Source: Streptantibioticus silvisoli
Lineage (GTDB): Bacteria; Actinomycetota; Actinomycetes; Streptomycetales; Streptomycetaceae
Assembly: GCF_027947535.2 (NCBI RefSeq)
Contig: NZ_JAAGKO020000005.1
Span: 186,001 to 250,000, forward strand
DNA: 64,000 bases
Direction: 5' to 3'
A program made the translations under genes and the position numbers. The notes below the pieces were generated by a model. The model saw only the letters and a program-made list of their open reading frames with translations. It ran no database searches and was not told the DNA's origin. Positions 8,843 to 17,956 of this stretch are shown here, piece after piece (position 1 is the first letter of the stretch; every line of letters starts with the position of its first letter).

Positions 8843-9140
8843 CGTGCGATTACCTCGGCATCCCGTTCGGTGGGGAAATCCCTTTTTGACCGCAATGGGT
8901 CGATGCCGTGTGAACGTAACCCGGGCCCGTTGATATCGCCGGACATCCCGGCGTGGGGAGAAGGCCGTCGAAAAACGCGATGGGCTGGTCATCGCGGGTA
9001 TGAGCGGCGGGAGAAGGACCGGTATGGCCGCCGTCCGTCCGCCTCACGGCGGCTCCATTCGCCGGACCTGAACGTACGGCCGTACCTCGCAGCCCCCTGC
9101 GTGACCTGAACGCCCATCAGAACCGCGTACCCGGGCGGCC
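8843..9140. other. Promoter region of the secreted protein gene
   Basis: Moderately AT-richer near 8843-8900, where the SD and presumably the promoter of the secreted protein gene lie. No gene is recognised. Confidence 0.4.
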
Positions 9141-9175
9141 GCAGCCGTGGAACCCCGTCGGGGTCCCACGGCTGC
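9141..9175 (-). terminator. Very strong hairpin terminator
   Basis: A 16-bp stem with a single mismatch (left arm GCAGCCGTGGAACCCC) and a 3-nt loop GTC. It lies about 110 nt past the stop of the methyltransferase gene and before the promoter of the secreted protein gene. Confidence 0.8.
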
Positions 9176-9284
9176 CGGAAGCGGCCCGCCGCCGGGGCAA
9201 GGCTGCCGACCCCAGCGGTGTCAGCGGAATCGGCGGCGCCGGGGAGGAGAGCGGAGGGGCGGAAGGGGGGACTGGGTCGCCCGG

Positions 9285-10070
9285 TCAGCGGATTCGGGCG
9301 ATCCCCGCGTAGATGCCGCTGACCTCTTCCGGCGGGGCGGGCGTGTCCTTGAACCACTTCGTGGTGGCCACCAGGCCGGGGTCGACGAAGTCGAGGCCGT
9401 CGAAGAACCGGAGGATCTCCGTACGGCTCCGCGGGGTCAGCGCGACGCCGCTGGCGGCGTACTTCTGGGAGACCGAGGCCGCCATCTCCGGCAGCAGTTC
9501 CGAGGAGCCGTGCGACATCACCAGGTAGCTGCCGGAGGGCAGCGCGTCCACCAGGGTGCGGACGATGTCGTGCGGCTTGTCCTCATCGGGCACGAAGGGC
9601 ATGAGTGAGATGAGGGAGAGCGCGATCGGGCGGTCGAAGTCCAGGATGCGGCGGGCGTGTTCGAGGATGCGTTCCGGGTCGCGGACGTCCGACTGGATGT
9701 AGTCGGTGATCCCCTCGGGCCGGCTGACCAGCAGGGCTTGGGCGTGCCGCAGGACGATGGGGTCGTAGTCGGTGTAGACCACCCGCGCGGTCGGCACGAT
9801 CGCCTGGACGACCTGGTGCAGGTTCGGCTCGGTCGGGATGCCGGTACCGATGTCGAGGAACTGGTCGATGCCCGTGCCGGCCAGCCAGGCCATCGCCCGG
9901 TGCATGAACTCCCGGTTCTGCCGGGCCGACTCCTTCGCCGCGGCCGGCAGCTTTTCGCCGACCTCCCAGTCGGGCCGGTAGTTGTCCTTGCCACCCAGCA
10001 GAAAGTCGTAGACCCGCGCGGGATGGGCCTTACTGGTGTCTATCTGCGGACCAGGGGTGTCTGCCGCCAT
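9285..10070 (-). CDS. SAM-dependent methyltransferase, Methyltransf_19 (DUF574) family
   Basis: Actinobacteria-typical S-adenosylmethionine methyltransferase-like protein of 261 residues. Family hallmarks are the opening DTSKAHPARVYDFLLGGKDNY, NREFMHRA near residue 55 and the SAM-binding motif FLDIGTGIPT near residue 72, with VYTDYDPIVL about 30 residues later. ATG at 10070 is preferred over the adjacent GTG at 10073 because GGAG lies 7 nt upstream. Streptomyces genomes carry many copies, often beside regulators; their substrates are generally unknown. It is monocistronic and closed by the strong hairpin at 9141. Confidence 0.9.
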   Translation of the reverse strand: MAADTPGPQIDTSKAHPARVYDFLLGGKDNYRPDWEVGEKLPAAAKESARQNREFMHRAMAWLAGTGIDQFLDIGTGIPTEPNLHQVVQAIVPTARVVYTDYDPIVLRHAQALLVSRPEGITDYIQSDVRDPERILEHARRILDFDRPIALSLISLMPFVPDEDKPHDIVRTLVDALPSGSYLVMSHGSSELLPEMAASVSQKYAASGVALTPRSRTEILRFFDGLDFVDPGLVATTKWFKDTPAPPEEVSGIYAGIARIR

Positions 10071-10263
10071 CACAAAGCTCCGTTACGCGAAGAGATACGC
10101 AGAGTAGATCGAGCCACCTTATCCGCACGTGTCGACCCGGTCCATGCGGTAACGCGAATACGGGTGACCGGCATTGACGTGCCGTCACCACCCTCGCCGG
10201 CGCCCTGGCGGCATCGCGGTCCCCGGGCCGGCGTGCGACGGTATCCGGTCGGTGGGCAACCCC

Positions 10264-10306
10264 GGCCGGGGGTGCCGCGGTCCCAGGACCCCCGGCACCC
10301 CCGGCC
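10264..10306 (-). terminator. Nested perfect hairpin downstream of bioD
   Basis: Perfect 14-bp stem (left arm GGCCGGGGGTGCCG) enclosing a second perfect 5-bp stem GGTCC/GGACC. It lies 25 nt past the bioD stop and ends the bioBAD unit. Confidence 0.8.
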
Positions 10307-10331
10307 CGGTCGCGACGCCCGGCCCGGCCCC

Positions 10332-11051
10332 CTACGCCGTCTCCGCCCGACGTGCGAACGACTCCGCGTCCCAGCGGCCGCCCAGGAGCGGGGCGAGCCA
10401 GTCGGCGGCCGCGGTGCGGAAGCCGGCCGGGCGCAGGGTGCCCGCGCCCTGCGGGACGGCGCCGATCAGGGGCAGGCCGGTCACCGCGGGCAGGTCCGCG
10501 ACGTTGCAGCGTTCGGCGAGGCCCGGGCGGTCCGGCCAGCTGCCGACGACCACGCCCGGGCAGTCGAGCCCGCGCCGCCGCAGCTCCCGCGCGGTCAGCT
10601 CGGTGGCGTTGAGCGTGCCGAGCCCGGCCGCCGTGACGACCAGCACGGGCGCGCCCAGCAGCCGCGCGGCGTCCGCGATCGTGGCGCCCCGGTCGTCGAG
10701 GCGCACGAGCAGCCCGCCCGCGCCCTCCACCAGCACCAGATCGTGTTCGGCGGCGAGCTTGCCGACCGCCTCCGCCACGTGTTCCGGACCGATCGGGGGC
10801 AGCCCGGCCCGCCGTGCCGCGGTGTTGGGCGCCAACGGGTCCGGGTACCGGGCGAGTTCGGCCTGCGTGACCGGGCCGGCCAGCCGTGCCACCTCCGCCG
10901 CGTCGCCCGGCTCGTGCGCGGTGACCCCGGTCTGCGCGGGCTTGAGCACGGCGACGCTGCGCCCCGCGGCCAGCGCACAGGCGGCCAGCGCGGCGGTCAC
11001 CACCGTCTTGCCGATCTCGGTCCCGGTACCCGTCACCACGATCACCGGCAC
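10332..11051 (-). CDS. bioD: Dethiobiotin synthetase BioD
   Basis: Converts 7,8-diaminopelargonate, CO2 and ATP to dethiobiotin, the third late step of biotin synthesis. The 239-residue protein begins with the P-loop GTGTEIGKT near residues 7-15, and shows KPAQTG near residue 38 and [11 protein letters not shown] near 115, all BioD hallmarks. GTG at 11051 follows GGGAGG with a 7-nt spacer. The gene is last in bioB-bioA-bioD; a 143-bp gap with imperfect ATCACCCAC repeats (around 11070-11110) separates it from bioA. Confidence 0.95.
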   Translation of the reverse strand: MPVIVVTGTGTEIGKTVVTAALAACALAAGRSVAVLKPAQTGVTAHEPGDAAEVARLAGPVTQAELARYPDPLAPNTAARRAGLPPIGPEHVAEAVGKLAAEHDLVLVEGAGGLLVRLDDRGATIADAARLLGAPVLVVTAAGLGTLNATELTARELRRRGLDCPGVVVGSWPDRPGLAERCNVADLPAVTGLPLIGAVPQGAGTLRPAGFRTAAADWLAPLLGGRWDAESFARRAETA

Positions 11052-11194
11052 GTCGCGGCCTCCCATGTCACCCACACCATCACCCACTCGATCACCCACT
11101 CCGTCAACCCGCTCCACCGGTCGCGCCGGCCCTGTCGCGCCCGGTCCGTAACTCCCCACCCCGGCCCCGCTCCCTCCGGCACCGCCGCCGGCGC

Positions 11195-12508
11195 TCACCC
11201 CGCCCGCGCCGCGGCCAGCACCGCGGCGCCGATCCGCGCGAGGTCGTCGTCCCCGGTGACGTACGGCGGCATCACGTAGACGAGGTCGCGGAACGGCCGC
11301 AGCCACACGCCGGCGTCCACCGCCGCGCGGGTCGCCGCCGCGACGTCGACCTCGTGGTCGAGCTGTACGACGCCGATCGCGCCGAGCACCCGTACGTCCC
11401 GTACGCTGTCGATCCGCGTCGCCGGCGCCAGACCCGCGCGCAACCCGGCCTCGATCCGGCGTACCCGCGCGGCCCAGTCCTGGCCGAGCAGCAGGTCGAC
11501 CGAGGCGCACGCCACCGCGGCGGCCAGCGGGTTGGCCATGAACGTGGGACCGTGCGCGAGCACCGGGACGTCGCCGCCGCTGATCCCCTGCGCCACCCGG
11601 GAGGTGCACAGCGTCGCCGCCATCGTCAGATAACCGCCGGTCAGTGCCTTGCCCAGGCACATCACGTCCGGTTCGACCCCGGCGTGCTCCGCGGCGAAGA
11701 GCCGGCCGGTGCGGCCGAAGCCGGTGGCGATCTCGTCGAACACCAGCAGCACGTCGTGCTCGTCGCACGCCTCGCGCAGCACCCGCAGGTAGCCGGGCGA
11801 GTGGAACCGCATCCCGCCCGCGCCCTGCACCACCGGCTCGACGATCACCGCGGCCAGTTCGCCGGCGTGCCGTGCGACCAGCTCACGCAGGTGCTCGCAG
11901 TACGCCGGATCGGGCTCGTCGTCGTACCCCCCGGGCGGCGCTTCGGCGAAGACCTGGGCCGGGAGCGCGCCGGACCACAGATGGTGCATGCCGCCGTCCG
12001 GGTCGCACACCGACATCGGCTGCCAGGTGTCGCCGTGGTAGCCGCCGCGCCAGGTCAGCAGGCGCCGTTTGGCGGGGCGGCCGGTCGAGCGCCAGTACTG
12101 AAGGCACATCTTGACCGCGACCTCCACCGACACCGAACCGGAGTCGGACAGGAAGACGTGGCGCAGCGGGTCCGGGGTGATCTCCACCAGCCGGGTGGCG
12201 AGCCGGACGGCGGGCTCGTGGGTGAGCCCGCCGAACATCACGTGGCTCATCCGCTCCAGCTGGCCGCGGGCCGCCCGGTTGAGCACCGGGTGGTTGTAGC
12301 CGTGGATCGCCGACCACCACGACGACATGCCGTCGACCAGTTCGGTCCGGCGCCCGTCGCGGCCGGCGACCCGCAGCCGTACACCGCTCGCCGACTCCAC
12401 CAGCAGCGGTTCCGCGCGGCCCGGCATCGGCCCGTACGGATGCCAGACGTGCTCCCGGTCGAGGTCGAGGAGGTCGGCCACCTCCAGGAGGTCGGACGGC
12501 TCAGGCAT
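11195..12508 (-). CDS. bioA: Adenosylmethionine-8-amino-7-oxononanoate aminotransferase BioA
   Basis: PLP-dependent class III aminotransferase that uses SAM as amino donor to make 7,8-diaminopelargonate. The 437-residue protein contains HVWHPYGPM near residue 20, [13 protein letters not shown] near 60, [12 protein letters not shown] near 245 and the PLP lysine in CLGKALTGG near 275, diagnostic of BioA rather than a generic aminotransferase. Its ATG overlaps the bioB stop by 8 nt, so translation is probably coupled. Confidence 0.96.
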   Translation of the reverse strand: MPEPSDLLEVADLLDLDREHVWHPYGPMPGRAEPLLVESASGVRLRVAGRDGRRTELVDGMSSWWSAIHGYNHPVLNRAARGQLERMSHVMFGGLTHEPAVRLATRLVEITPDPLRHVFLSDSGSVSVEVAVKMCLQYWRSTGRPAKRRLLTWRGGYHGDTWQPMSVCDPDGGMHHLWSGALPAQVFAEAPPGGYDDEPDPAYCEHLRELVARHAGELAAVIVEPVVQGAGGMRFHSPGYLRVLREACDEHDVLLVFDEIATGFGRTGRLFAAEHAGVEPDVMCLGKALTGGYLTMAATLCTSRVAQGISGGDVPVLAHGPTFMANPLAAAVACASVDLLLGQDWAARVRRIEAGLRAGLAPATRIDSVRDVRVLGAIGVVQLDHEVDVAAATRAAVDAGVWLRPFRDLVYVMPPYVTGDDDLARIGAAVLAAARAG

Positions 12509-13730
12509 TGGGCGCGAGATCCGTGCCCGCGCCCCGGCGGCGGACGGCGACCAGGTCGGTACGGGCGGGCGCCGCCGCGGCGGGCTGCTCACCGCACGGG
12601 CCGCAGCCGCCGGCGTGTCCGGCGCACGCGCCTTCGTCCGCCGCCGCGCCGCCCTCGTGCGTACCGCATCCGCCGTCGTGCGACGCGCACCCGCCCTCGG
12701 GCGAGCCGCAGCCGGCCGCCGCGTCGAGCCGGTGCCGGGGGAGGGTCGTGGTGCCCGCGCCCTCGACCTCGAAGCCGGCGTCCGCGATCATCTCCAGGTC
12801 GGTCCTGCCCGCCTGCCCCTCACTGGTCAGGTAGTCGCCCAGGAAGATCGAGTTGGCCAGGTGCAGGGCGAGCGGCTGGAGGGTGCGCAGGTGGATCTCG
12901 CGTCCGCCGGCCAGCCGCACCTCCACGTCGGGGCAGACGAAGCGGACCATGGCCAGGATGCGCAGGCAGCGCTGCGGGGTGAGGGTCCACTCCTGGGCCA
13001 GCGGCGTTCCCTCGAACGGGATGAGGAAGTTGACCGGAACGGAGTCCGGGTCCATCGCCCGCAGTGCGAAGACCACGTCGACGAGATCGGCGTCCGACTC
13101 GCCCATGCCCGCGATCAGTCCGGAGCAGGCGGAAAGACCGGCGGCCTGCGCCTGCTTGACGGTCTCCACCCGGTCGGAGAAGTCGTGCGTGGTGCAGATG
13201 TCGCCGTAGGTCGCCTCGGCGGTGTTGAGGTTGTGGTTGTACGCGTCCGCGCCGGCCGTGCGAAGCCGTTCCGCCTGGCCGCCGGAGAGCAACCCGAGGC
13301 AGGCGCAGACCTCCACACCCTCGTTCTCCTGCTTGATCGCCTCGATGGTCTTCGACACGCGGTCCACGTCACGGTCGGTCGGACCCCGGCCGCTGGCCAC
13401 CAGGCAGACCCGCTTGGCGCCCCCGGCCACGCCGGCCCCCGCGGCAGCCGCCGCCTCCTCGGGCTTGAGCCAGGTGTACTTGAGGATGTCGGCCTTGGAA
13501 CCCAGCCGTTGCGAGCAGTACGAGCAGTCCTCGGGACACAGCCCGGACTTGAGGTTGACCAGGTAGTTGAGCTTCACCCGCCGCCCGAACCACTGGCGGC
13601 GCACCTTCCCGGCCGCGGCCACCACGTCGAGCAGTTCGTCGTCGGAGGTCGCCAGCACGGCCAGCGCCTCGTCGCGGGTCGGCAGTTCGCGCCGCAACCC
13701 CTTGTCCACCAGCGTCTTCAGCAGATCCAT
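12501..13730 (-). CDS. bioB: Biotin synthase BioB with Cys/His-rich C-terminal tail
   Basis: Radical-SAM enzyme that inserts sulfur into dethiobiotin. The 409-residue protein has the [4Fe-4S]/SAM motif [10 protein letters not shown] near residue 65 and the conserved YNHNLNT and ARG-like [15 protein letters not shown] segments. Beyond the catalytic barrel (ending near residue 335) is an extra 70-residue tail holding repeated Gly-Gly-Cys and Cys-x-x-His groups ([20 protein letters not shown]), a plausible metal-binding extension. ATG at 13730 lacks an SD and has GAAGAT 7 nt upstream, so it may be leaderless; a GTG at 13754 is an alternative. Confidence 0.95.
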   Translation of the reverse strand: MDLLKTLVDKGLRRELPTRDEALAVLATSDDELLDVVAAAGKVRRQWFGRRVKLNYLVNLKSGLCPEDCSYCSQRLGSKADILKYTWLKPEEAAAAAGAGVAGGAKRVCLVASGRGPTDRDVDRVSKTIEAIKQENEGVEVCACLGLLSGGQAERLRTAGADAYNHNLNTAEATYGDICTTHDFSDRVETVKQAQAAGLSACSGLIAGMGESDADLVDVVFALRAMDPDSVPVNFLIPFEGTPLAQEWTLTPQRCLRILAMVRFVCPDVEVRLAGGREIHLRTLQPLALHLANSIFLGDYLTSEGQAGRTDLEMIADAGFEVEGAGTTTLPRHRLDAAAGCGSPEGGCASHDGGCGTHEGGAAADEGACAGHAGGCGPCGEQPAAAAPARTDLVAVRRRGAGTDLAPNA

Positions 13731-13737
13731 GGGCCCG

Positions 13738-13743
13738 ATCTTC
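13738..13743 (-). promoter_or_regulatory. Possible -10 element for leaderless bioB
   Basis: GAAGAT on the minus strand, 7 nt before the bioB ATG. The first base departs from TAnnnT, so this is the weakest of the leaderless candidates in the window. Confidence 0.3.
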
Positions 13744-13796
13744 GCGCAGTGCACCGGCCCCGGCCAATGACGGACCGCATAACACCGGCCGCCGAA

Positions 13797-13818
13797 GGTG
13801 TGTGTATCACCACACGCC
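13797..13818. promoter_or_regulatory. Inverted repeat in the bioB-bioF divergent promoter
   Basis: GGTGTGTG-TATCAC-CACACGCC: 8-nt arms that pair except for one G-T wobble, spaced by 6 nt. It lies 20-41 bp upstream of the bioF -10 and about 55 bp upstream of the bioB -10, a fitting operator position for a biotin repressor. Which protein binds is not shown by the sequence. Confidence 0.45.
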
Positions 13819-13837
13819 GTCTGGTACGCGGGCCCGT

Positions 13838-13843
13838 TAGGTT
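13838..13843 (+). promoter_or_regulatory. -10 element for leaderless bioF
   Basis: TAGGTT with 7 nt to the bioF ATG at 13851 and no SD in between, the geometry of a leaderless transcript. Confidence 0.5.
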
Positions 13844-13850
13844 GCCCTGC

Positions 13851-15110
13851 ATGACCACTGACCCGCAGCCCGTCGCCCCGGCCGGGCCGCTCGCGCCGCC
13901 GCAGCCGCCCGCGTCACAGCCGTCGCCCCCGCCGGCGCCGGCCCGTGACCCGTTCGCCTGGATCGACGAGCACGCCGCGACCCGCCGCCGGGCCGGCCTG
14001 GTACGGACCCTGCGGCCGCGCACCGTCGACGCGCGGGTGGTCGACCTGGCCGGCAACGACTACCTGGGCCTGACCCGGCACCCCGAGGTCACCCGGGCCG
14101 CCGCCGACGCGGCCCTGAGCTGGGGCGCGGGCTCGACCGGGTCGCGACTGGTCACCGGGACCACGGGACTGCACGCCGAACTGGAAGGCGAACTCGCCGG
14201 CTTCAGCGGCTTCGAGGCGGCGCTGGTCTTCGCCAGCGGCTACGCGGCCAACCTCGCCGCGGTCACCGCGCTGAGCGCGCCCGGCGGCCTCATCGTCTCC
14301 GACACCGGCAACCACGCCTCGCTCATCGACGGCTGCCGGCTGGCCCGGGCGGCCACCGAGGTCGTCGCACACCGCGACCCGGACGCCGTACGCAAGGCGC
14401 TCGCCGGGCACGACGGCCCCGCGGTCGTGGTCACCGACTCGGTCTTCTCGGTGGACGGCGACGCCGCGCCCCTCGCCCGGCACGCCGAGGTGTGCCGTAC
14501 GGCGGGCGCCGCCCTGCTGATCGACGACGCGCACGGGTTCGGTGTGCTGGGCGAGGGGGGACGCGGGGCGGCCCACGCGGCGGGGCTCGCCGGGGCGCCC
14601 GACGTGGTGTGCACGGTGACGCTGTCGAAGGCGCTGGGCAGTCAGGGCGGCGCGGTGCTCGGACCCGCCCGGGTCGTGGAACACCTGGTCAACGCCGCCC
14701 GCACCTTCATCTTCGACACCGGCCTCGCGCCCGCCGCCGCGGCCGGCGCGCTCGCGGCGCTGCGGGTGCTGCGCCGCGAGCCGCAACGCGCGGGCCGGGC
14801 GGCGGCCGTGGCGCGGGAGCTGTACGACCGGCTCGGCGCCGCCGGACTCGACGCGGTGGCACCGGACGCCTGCGTGCTGTCGGTGCTGGCACCGGATTCG
14901 CGGGCCGCGGTGCGCTGGGCGGCGGACTGCCGGGCGGCGGGACTCGCCGTGGCCTGCTTCCGGCCACCGTCGGTGCCGGACGGGATCTCCCGGCTGCGCC
15001 TGACCGCCCGCGCCGACCTGACGGGCGACGAGATCGCCCGGGCCGTCGAAACGATCGTCCGCGCCGCACCGCCGGAGGCCTTCCGCACGCCTCCGACAGG
15101 GGGCCGGTGA
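13851..15110 (+). CDS. bioF: 8-amino-7-oxononanoate synthase BioF
   Basis: PLP-dependent alpha-oxoamine synthase that condenses pimeloyl-thioester with alanine. The 419-residue protein has a Pro-rich N-terminal extension (residues 1-35), then [14 protein letters not shown] near 65, [10 protein letters not shown] near 95, [10 protein letters not shown] near 225 and the PLP lysine in [11 protein letters not shown] near 255. It is divergent from bioBAD, so the four late biotin genes sit together; no pimelate-forming gene (bioC/bioH/bioW) is seen. ATG at 13851 is supported by the leaderless -10 geometry. Confidence 0.95.
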   Translation: MTTDPQPVAPAGPLAPPQPPASQPSPPPAPARDPFAWIDEHAATRRRAGLVRTLRPRTVDARVVDLAGNDYLGLTRHPEVTRAAADAALSWGAGSTGSRLVTGTTGLHAELEGELAGFSGFEAALVFASGYAANLAAVTALSAPGGLIVSDTGNHASLIDGCRLARAATEVVAHRDPDAVRKALAGHDGPAVVVTDSVFSVDGDAAPLARHAEVCRTAGAALLIDDAHGFGVLGEGGRGAAHAAGLAGAPDVVCTVTLSKALGSQGGAVLGPARVVEHLVNAARTFIFDTGLAPAAAAGALAALRVLRREPQRAGRAAAVARELYDRLGAAGLDAVAPDACVLSVLAPDSRAAVRWAADCRAAGLAVACFRPPSVPDGISRLRLTARADLTGDEIARAVETIVRAAPPEAFRTPPTGGR

Positions 15111-15119
15111 CCCGCGGGG

Positions 15120-15646
15120 CGGTCGGTCGCGGCGCGTTCGAGGCGGTAGGTGGCGTGGACGGGGTTGAAGACGCCGCAGCAGAGGATGAGCCCGAGTTCG
15201 ACGCCCACCACCAGCAGCAGCCCGCCGGTGCCCGGTCCCGGGAAGGCCAGGCCGATGGGCCGGATCGCGCGCGGCGACCGACCGCGACCAGGACCTGCCG
15301 CTGCCCGAACCGGGCGACGAGCGGTCGGGCGAGCCGTGAACCGAGCAGTCCGCCGGTCGAGGGCGCGGCGAACGCCAGGCCGTACTGCCACGGCGGGAAC
15401 CCGGGCCGGCCGAGCATCAGGACGGCCATCAGCGGCTGGGCGGCCGTCACCAGGCCGTTGAACAGGGCGGCGTTGAACAGCGCCGGCCGCAGCGTCGCGT
15501 CGGTGAGGATGTACCGCCGGCCGTCGAGCAGGTCCCCGGCGCGCAGGCGTGCGGCCTCCCGGCGCTCGGGGCGCGGTTCGGGCCCGCCGATCGCGCGGAC
15601 GCCCGGCGCCGGCAGCAGGCGGCTGATCGCGAACGGTTGTGCCCCC
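15120..15646 (-). pseudogene. Remnant of an MFS transporter
   Basis: The minus strand reads as the middle and late part of a major facilitator protein: a cytoplasmic-loop-like stretch, then YILTDATLRPALFNAALFNG, GLAFAAPSTGGLLGSRLARP and, in another frame, VELGLILCCGVFNPVHATYRLER, which resembles the penultimate helix region of Streptomyces MFS proteins. The N-terminal half is missing, there is a frameshift near 15290, and the last helix is absent. It is divergent from the LysR gene, so it may once have been its target. Confidence 0.6.
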
Positions 15647-15652
15647 TAGGGT
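15647..15652 (+). promoter_or_regulatory. -10 element for leaderless lysR-type gene
   Basis: TAGGGT with 7 nt to the ATG at 15660 and no SD, indicating a leaderless mRNA. Confidence 0.5.
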
Positions 15653-15659
15653 CTACGGC

Positions 15660-16595
15660 ATGGATCTCGACGCCGTCCGGACCTTCGTCGCCGCCGCAGA
15701 CGCGGGACAGTTCCAGGAAGCCGCCGCCGAACTGGCGGTCACCCAGCAGGCCGTCTCCAAGCGCGTCGCCACGCTGGAGCGCAACCTCGGGGTGCGGCTG
15801 TTCACCCGCACCCCGCGCGGCGCCGAACTCACCATCGACGGGCAGGCGTTCCTGCCCCACGCGCGCGAACTGCTGCGGGTCGCCGAGCGCGCGGCGGCCT
15901 CCGTGCGCGCCGGCCGCCGTCCGCTGCGTGTCGACGTGATCTCCTCGCGCGGCGCGGCGGCCGGCCTGATGCGCGACTTCCACCGGGTGCATCCCGACAT
16001 CGAGCTCGGCGTGGTGATGCTGTTCGAGATCGAGACGGCGCTGGCCACCATCCGGTCCGGCGCGATCGACGCGTCCTTCCGCGCCGTCGCCATGCCCGGC
16101 CGGTCGCTGCCCGAGGACATCGAGTCCGTGCGGGTGATCGACGAGCCGCTCCAGCTCCTGACCGGTCCGGCCCACGCGCTGGCGGGCGCCCGGTCGGTGA
16201 CCCTCGCCCAGCTGATCGGACACCGGATCTGGATGCCCGGCGTCGTCCCCGGCACCGAGTGGGCCGCCTACTACGACGACCTGGTCGCCGAGTTCGGCCT
16301 CACCATCGAGGCGACCGGTCCCAACTTCGGCTCCGACGCGCTCCTGGACACCATCGCCGACACCCCGGCGCTGGCCACCTTCATGGGCGGGCGGACGCGC
16401 CTGGTGTGGCCCGTCGACCACGGGCTGCGCCGCATCCCGGTGACCGACCCGACGCCCGTCTACCCGCACTCGCTCGTGTGGCACCGCGACAACCCCCACC
16501 CGGCGCTGGCCACCCTGCGTGCCCACCTCGCCGCCACGGCGGCCGGCCAGGACGCGGCCGGGACCTGGACGCCGGGCTGGGTCCGTCCGCGCTGA
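15660..16595 (+). CDS. LysR family transcriptional regulator
   Basis: LysR-type regulator of 311 residues. The N-terminal winged HTH (residues 1-60) contains FQEAAAELAVTQQAVSKRVATLE and RLFTRTPRG, and the C-terminal co-inducer domain runs from about 90 to 290. It is divergent from an MFS remnant and convergent with the enolase-superfamily gene 55 bp away, so its present target may be the uronate genes or the lost transporter. The start is set by the leaderless -10; the effector is unknown. Confidence 0.92.
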   Translation: MDLDAVRTFVAAADAGQFQEAAAELAVTQQAVSKRVATLERNLGVRLFTRTPRGAELTIDGQAFLPHARELLRVAERAAASVRAGRRPLRVDVISSRGAAAGLMRDFHRVHPDIELGVVMLFEIETALATIRSGAIDASFRAVAMPGRSLPEDIESVRVIDEPLQLLTGPAHALAGARSVTLAQLIGHRIWMPGVVPGTEWAAYYDDLVAEFGLTIEATGPNFGSDALLDTIADTPALATFMGGRTRLVWPVDHGLRRIPVTDPTPVYPHSLVWHRDNPHPALATLRAHLAATAAGQDAAGTWTPGWVRPR

Positions 16596-16650
16596 ACGCC
16601 GGGTCGTACCGCGGCCGGGCGCTGTCCCGGTGCGGCTTGCGGCGGGCCGG

Positions 16651-17835
16651 TCAGAACGTGCCGAACCCGGCCGTCTCCCGGGTCCAGGCCCGGGCCTGCT
16701 CGCTCAGCGTGAAGCCGAGTCCGGGACGGTCGGGGACGTACATCCGCCCGTCGCGGGTCTCCAGCCGCTCGTTGAACAGCGGTTCCAGCCAGTCGAAGTG
16801 CTCCACCCACGGTTCCCGCGGGTAGGCCGCGGCGAGGTGCAGGTGGATCTCCATGGCGAAGTGCGGGGCCAGTTGCAGGTGTTGGTGGTCGGCGAGGGTG
16901 GCGAGCTTGAGGAACTGCGTGATCCCGCCGACGCGCGGCGCGTCCGGCTGGATGATGTCGACCGCGTCGTGCTTGATCATCTCCCAGTGCTCGGCGACGC
17001 TGACGAGCATCTCCCCGCTGGCGATCGGCGTGTCCAGCGCCGCGGTCAGCGCCGCGTGCCCCCGCACGTCGTAGGCGTCCAGCGGCTCCTCGATCCACTC
17101 CAGCCGGAACTCCTCCATGGCCCGGCCCATCCGGCGCGCGGCGGGACGGTCCCACTGCTGGTTGGCGTCCACCATCAACGGCACGCCGGCGCCCAGGTGT
17201 TCACGGACGGCGGAGAGCCGGCGCAGGTCGACCGCGTGGTCCGGGTGACCGACCTTGATCTTGATGCCGCCGACTCCCCGGGCGAGGCTGGCGTCCGCGT
17301 TGTCCAGGACCTGTTCGACGGGGGTGTGCAGGAAACCGCCCGAGGTGTTGTAGCACCGCACCGAGTCGCGATGGGCTCCCAGCAGCTTGGCGAGCGGCAG
17401 CCCGGCCCGTTTGGCCTTCAGGTCCCACAGGGCGATGTCGATGGCCGCGATGGCCTGGGTGGACAGGCCGCTGCGCCCGACCGACGCGCTCGCCCACACC
17501 AGCTTCGTCCAGATCTTCGCGATGTCGCTGGGGTCCTCGCCGAGCAGTTCCGGCGCGACCTCGCAGGCGTGCGTGAACTGGGCGGGGCCGCCGGCCCGCT
17601 TGGAGTAGCTGAAGCCCAGGCCCTCGTGGCCCCGCGCGGTGCGGACCTCGGCGAACAGGAAGGCGACCTCGGTCATCGCACGCTGCCGCCCGGTGAGCAC
17701 CTTGGCGTCGCTGACGGGCGTGGTCAACGGCAGGTGCACCGCGCGCAGTCGTACTCCCGTGACGCGGTCGGATGTCGCGTCGCCCTCGGGGGAGGCGAGT
17801 GAGGTCGGGGAGGTGGGGGAGGCGGGTGCGGTCAC
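16651..17835 (-). CDS. Enolase-superfamily sugar-acid dehydratase (L-talarate/galactarate dehydratase-like)
   Basis: Mandelate racemase/muconate-lactonizing enzyme fold that abstracts the alpha proton of a carboxylate sugar acid. The 394-residue protein shows the KxK motif IKIKVGHPDH near residue 190, metal ligands in VDANQQWDR near 220, WIEEPLD near 245 and ASGEM near 270, and the general base His in PHFAMEIHLH near 320. This pattern and the SYSKR segment near residue 75 match talarate/galactarate dehydratases best. GTG at 17835 has AAGGAG 6 nt upstream. The next upstream gene encodes a polyuronide lyase, so it may process uronic-acid products. Confidence 0.85.
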   Translation of the reverse strand: MTAPASPTSPTSLASPEGDATSDRVTGVRLRAVHLPLTTPVSDAKVLTGRQRAMTEVAFLFAEVRTARGHEGLGFSYSKRAGGPAQFTHACEVAPELLGEDPSDIAKIWTKLVWASASVGRSGLSTQAIAAIDIALWDLKAKRAGLPLAKLLGAHRDSVRCYNTSGGFLHTPVEQVLDNADASLARGVGGIKIKVGHPDHAVDLRRLSAVREHLGAGVPLMVDANQQWDRPAARRMGRAMEEFRLEWIEEPLDAYDVRGHAALTAALDTPIASGEMLVSVAEHWEMIKHDAVDIIQPDAPRVGGITQFLKLATLADHQHLQLAPHFAMEIHLHLAAAYPREPWVEHFDWLEPLFNERLETRDGRMYVPDRPGLGFTLSEQARAWTRETAGFGTF

Positions 17836-17956
17836 GGTGTCTCCTTCGATCACGGTCGCGAAGGCGGTCCAGGACGGTTCGCGACGGTCCTGGACCGCGT
17901 CCCCTCGCGTGCGGCACCGCCGGCGCCCCCCGGCCGGCCGGTGTGGGGGACGGGCG

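Noticed and set aside
12327-13850. N-terminal extension of the bioF frame across bioB and bioA
   Set aside because: BioF homology starts just after 13851, the upstream frame is antisense to bioB, and a leaderless promoter precedes 13851.
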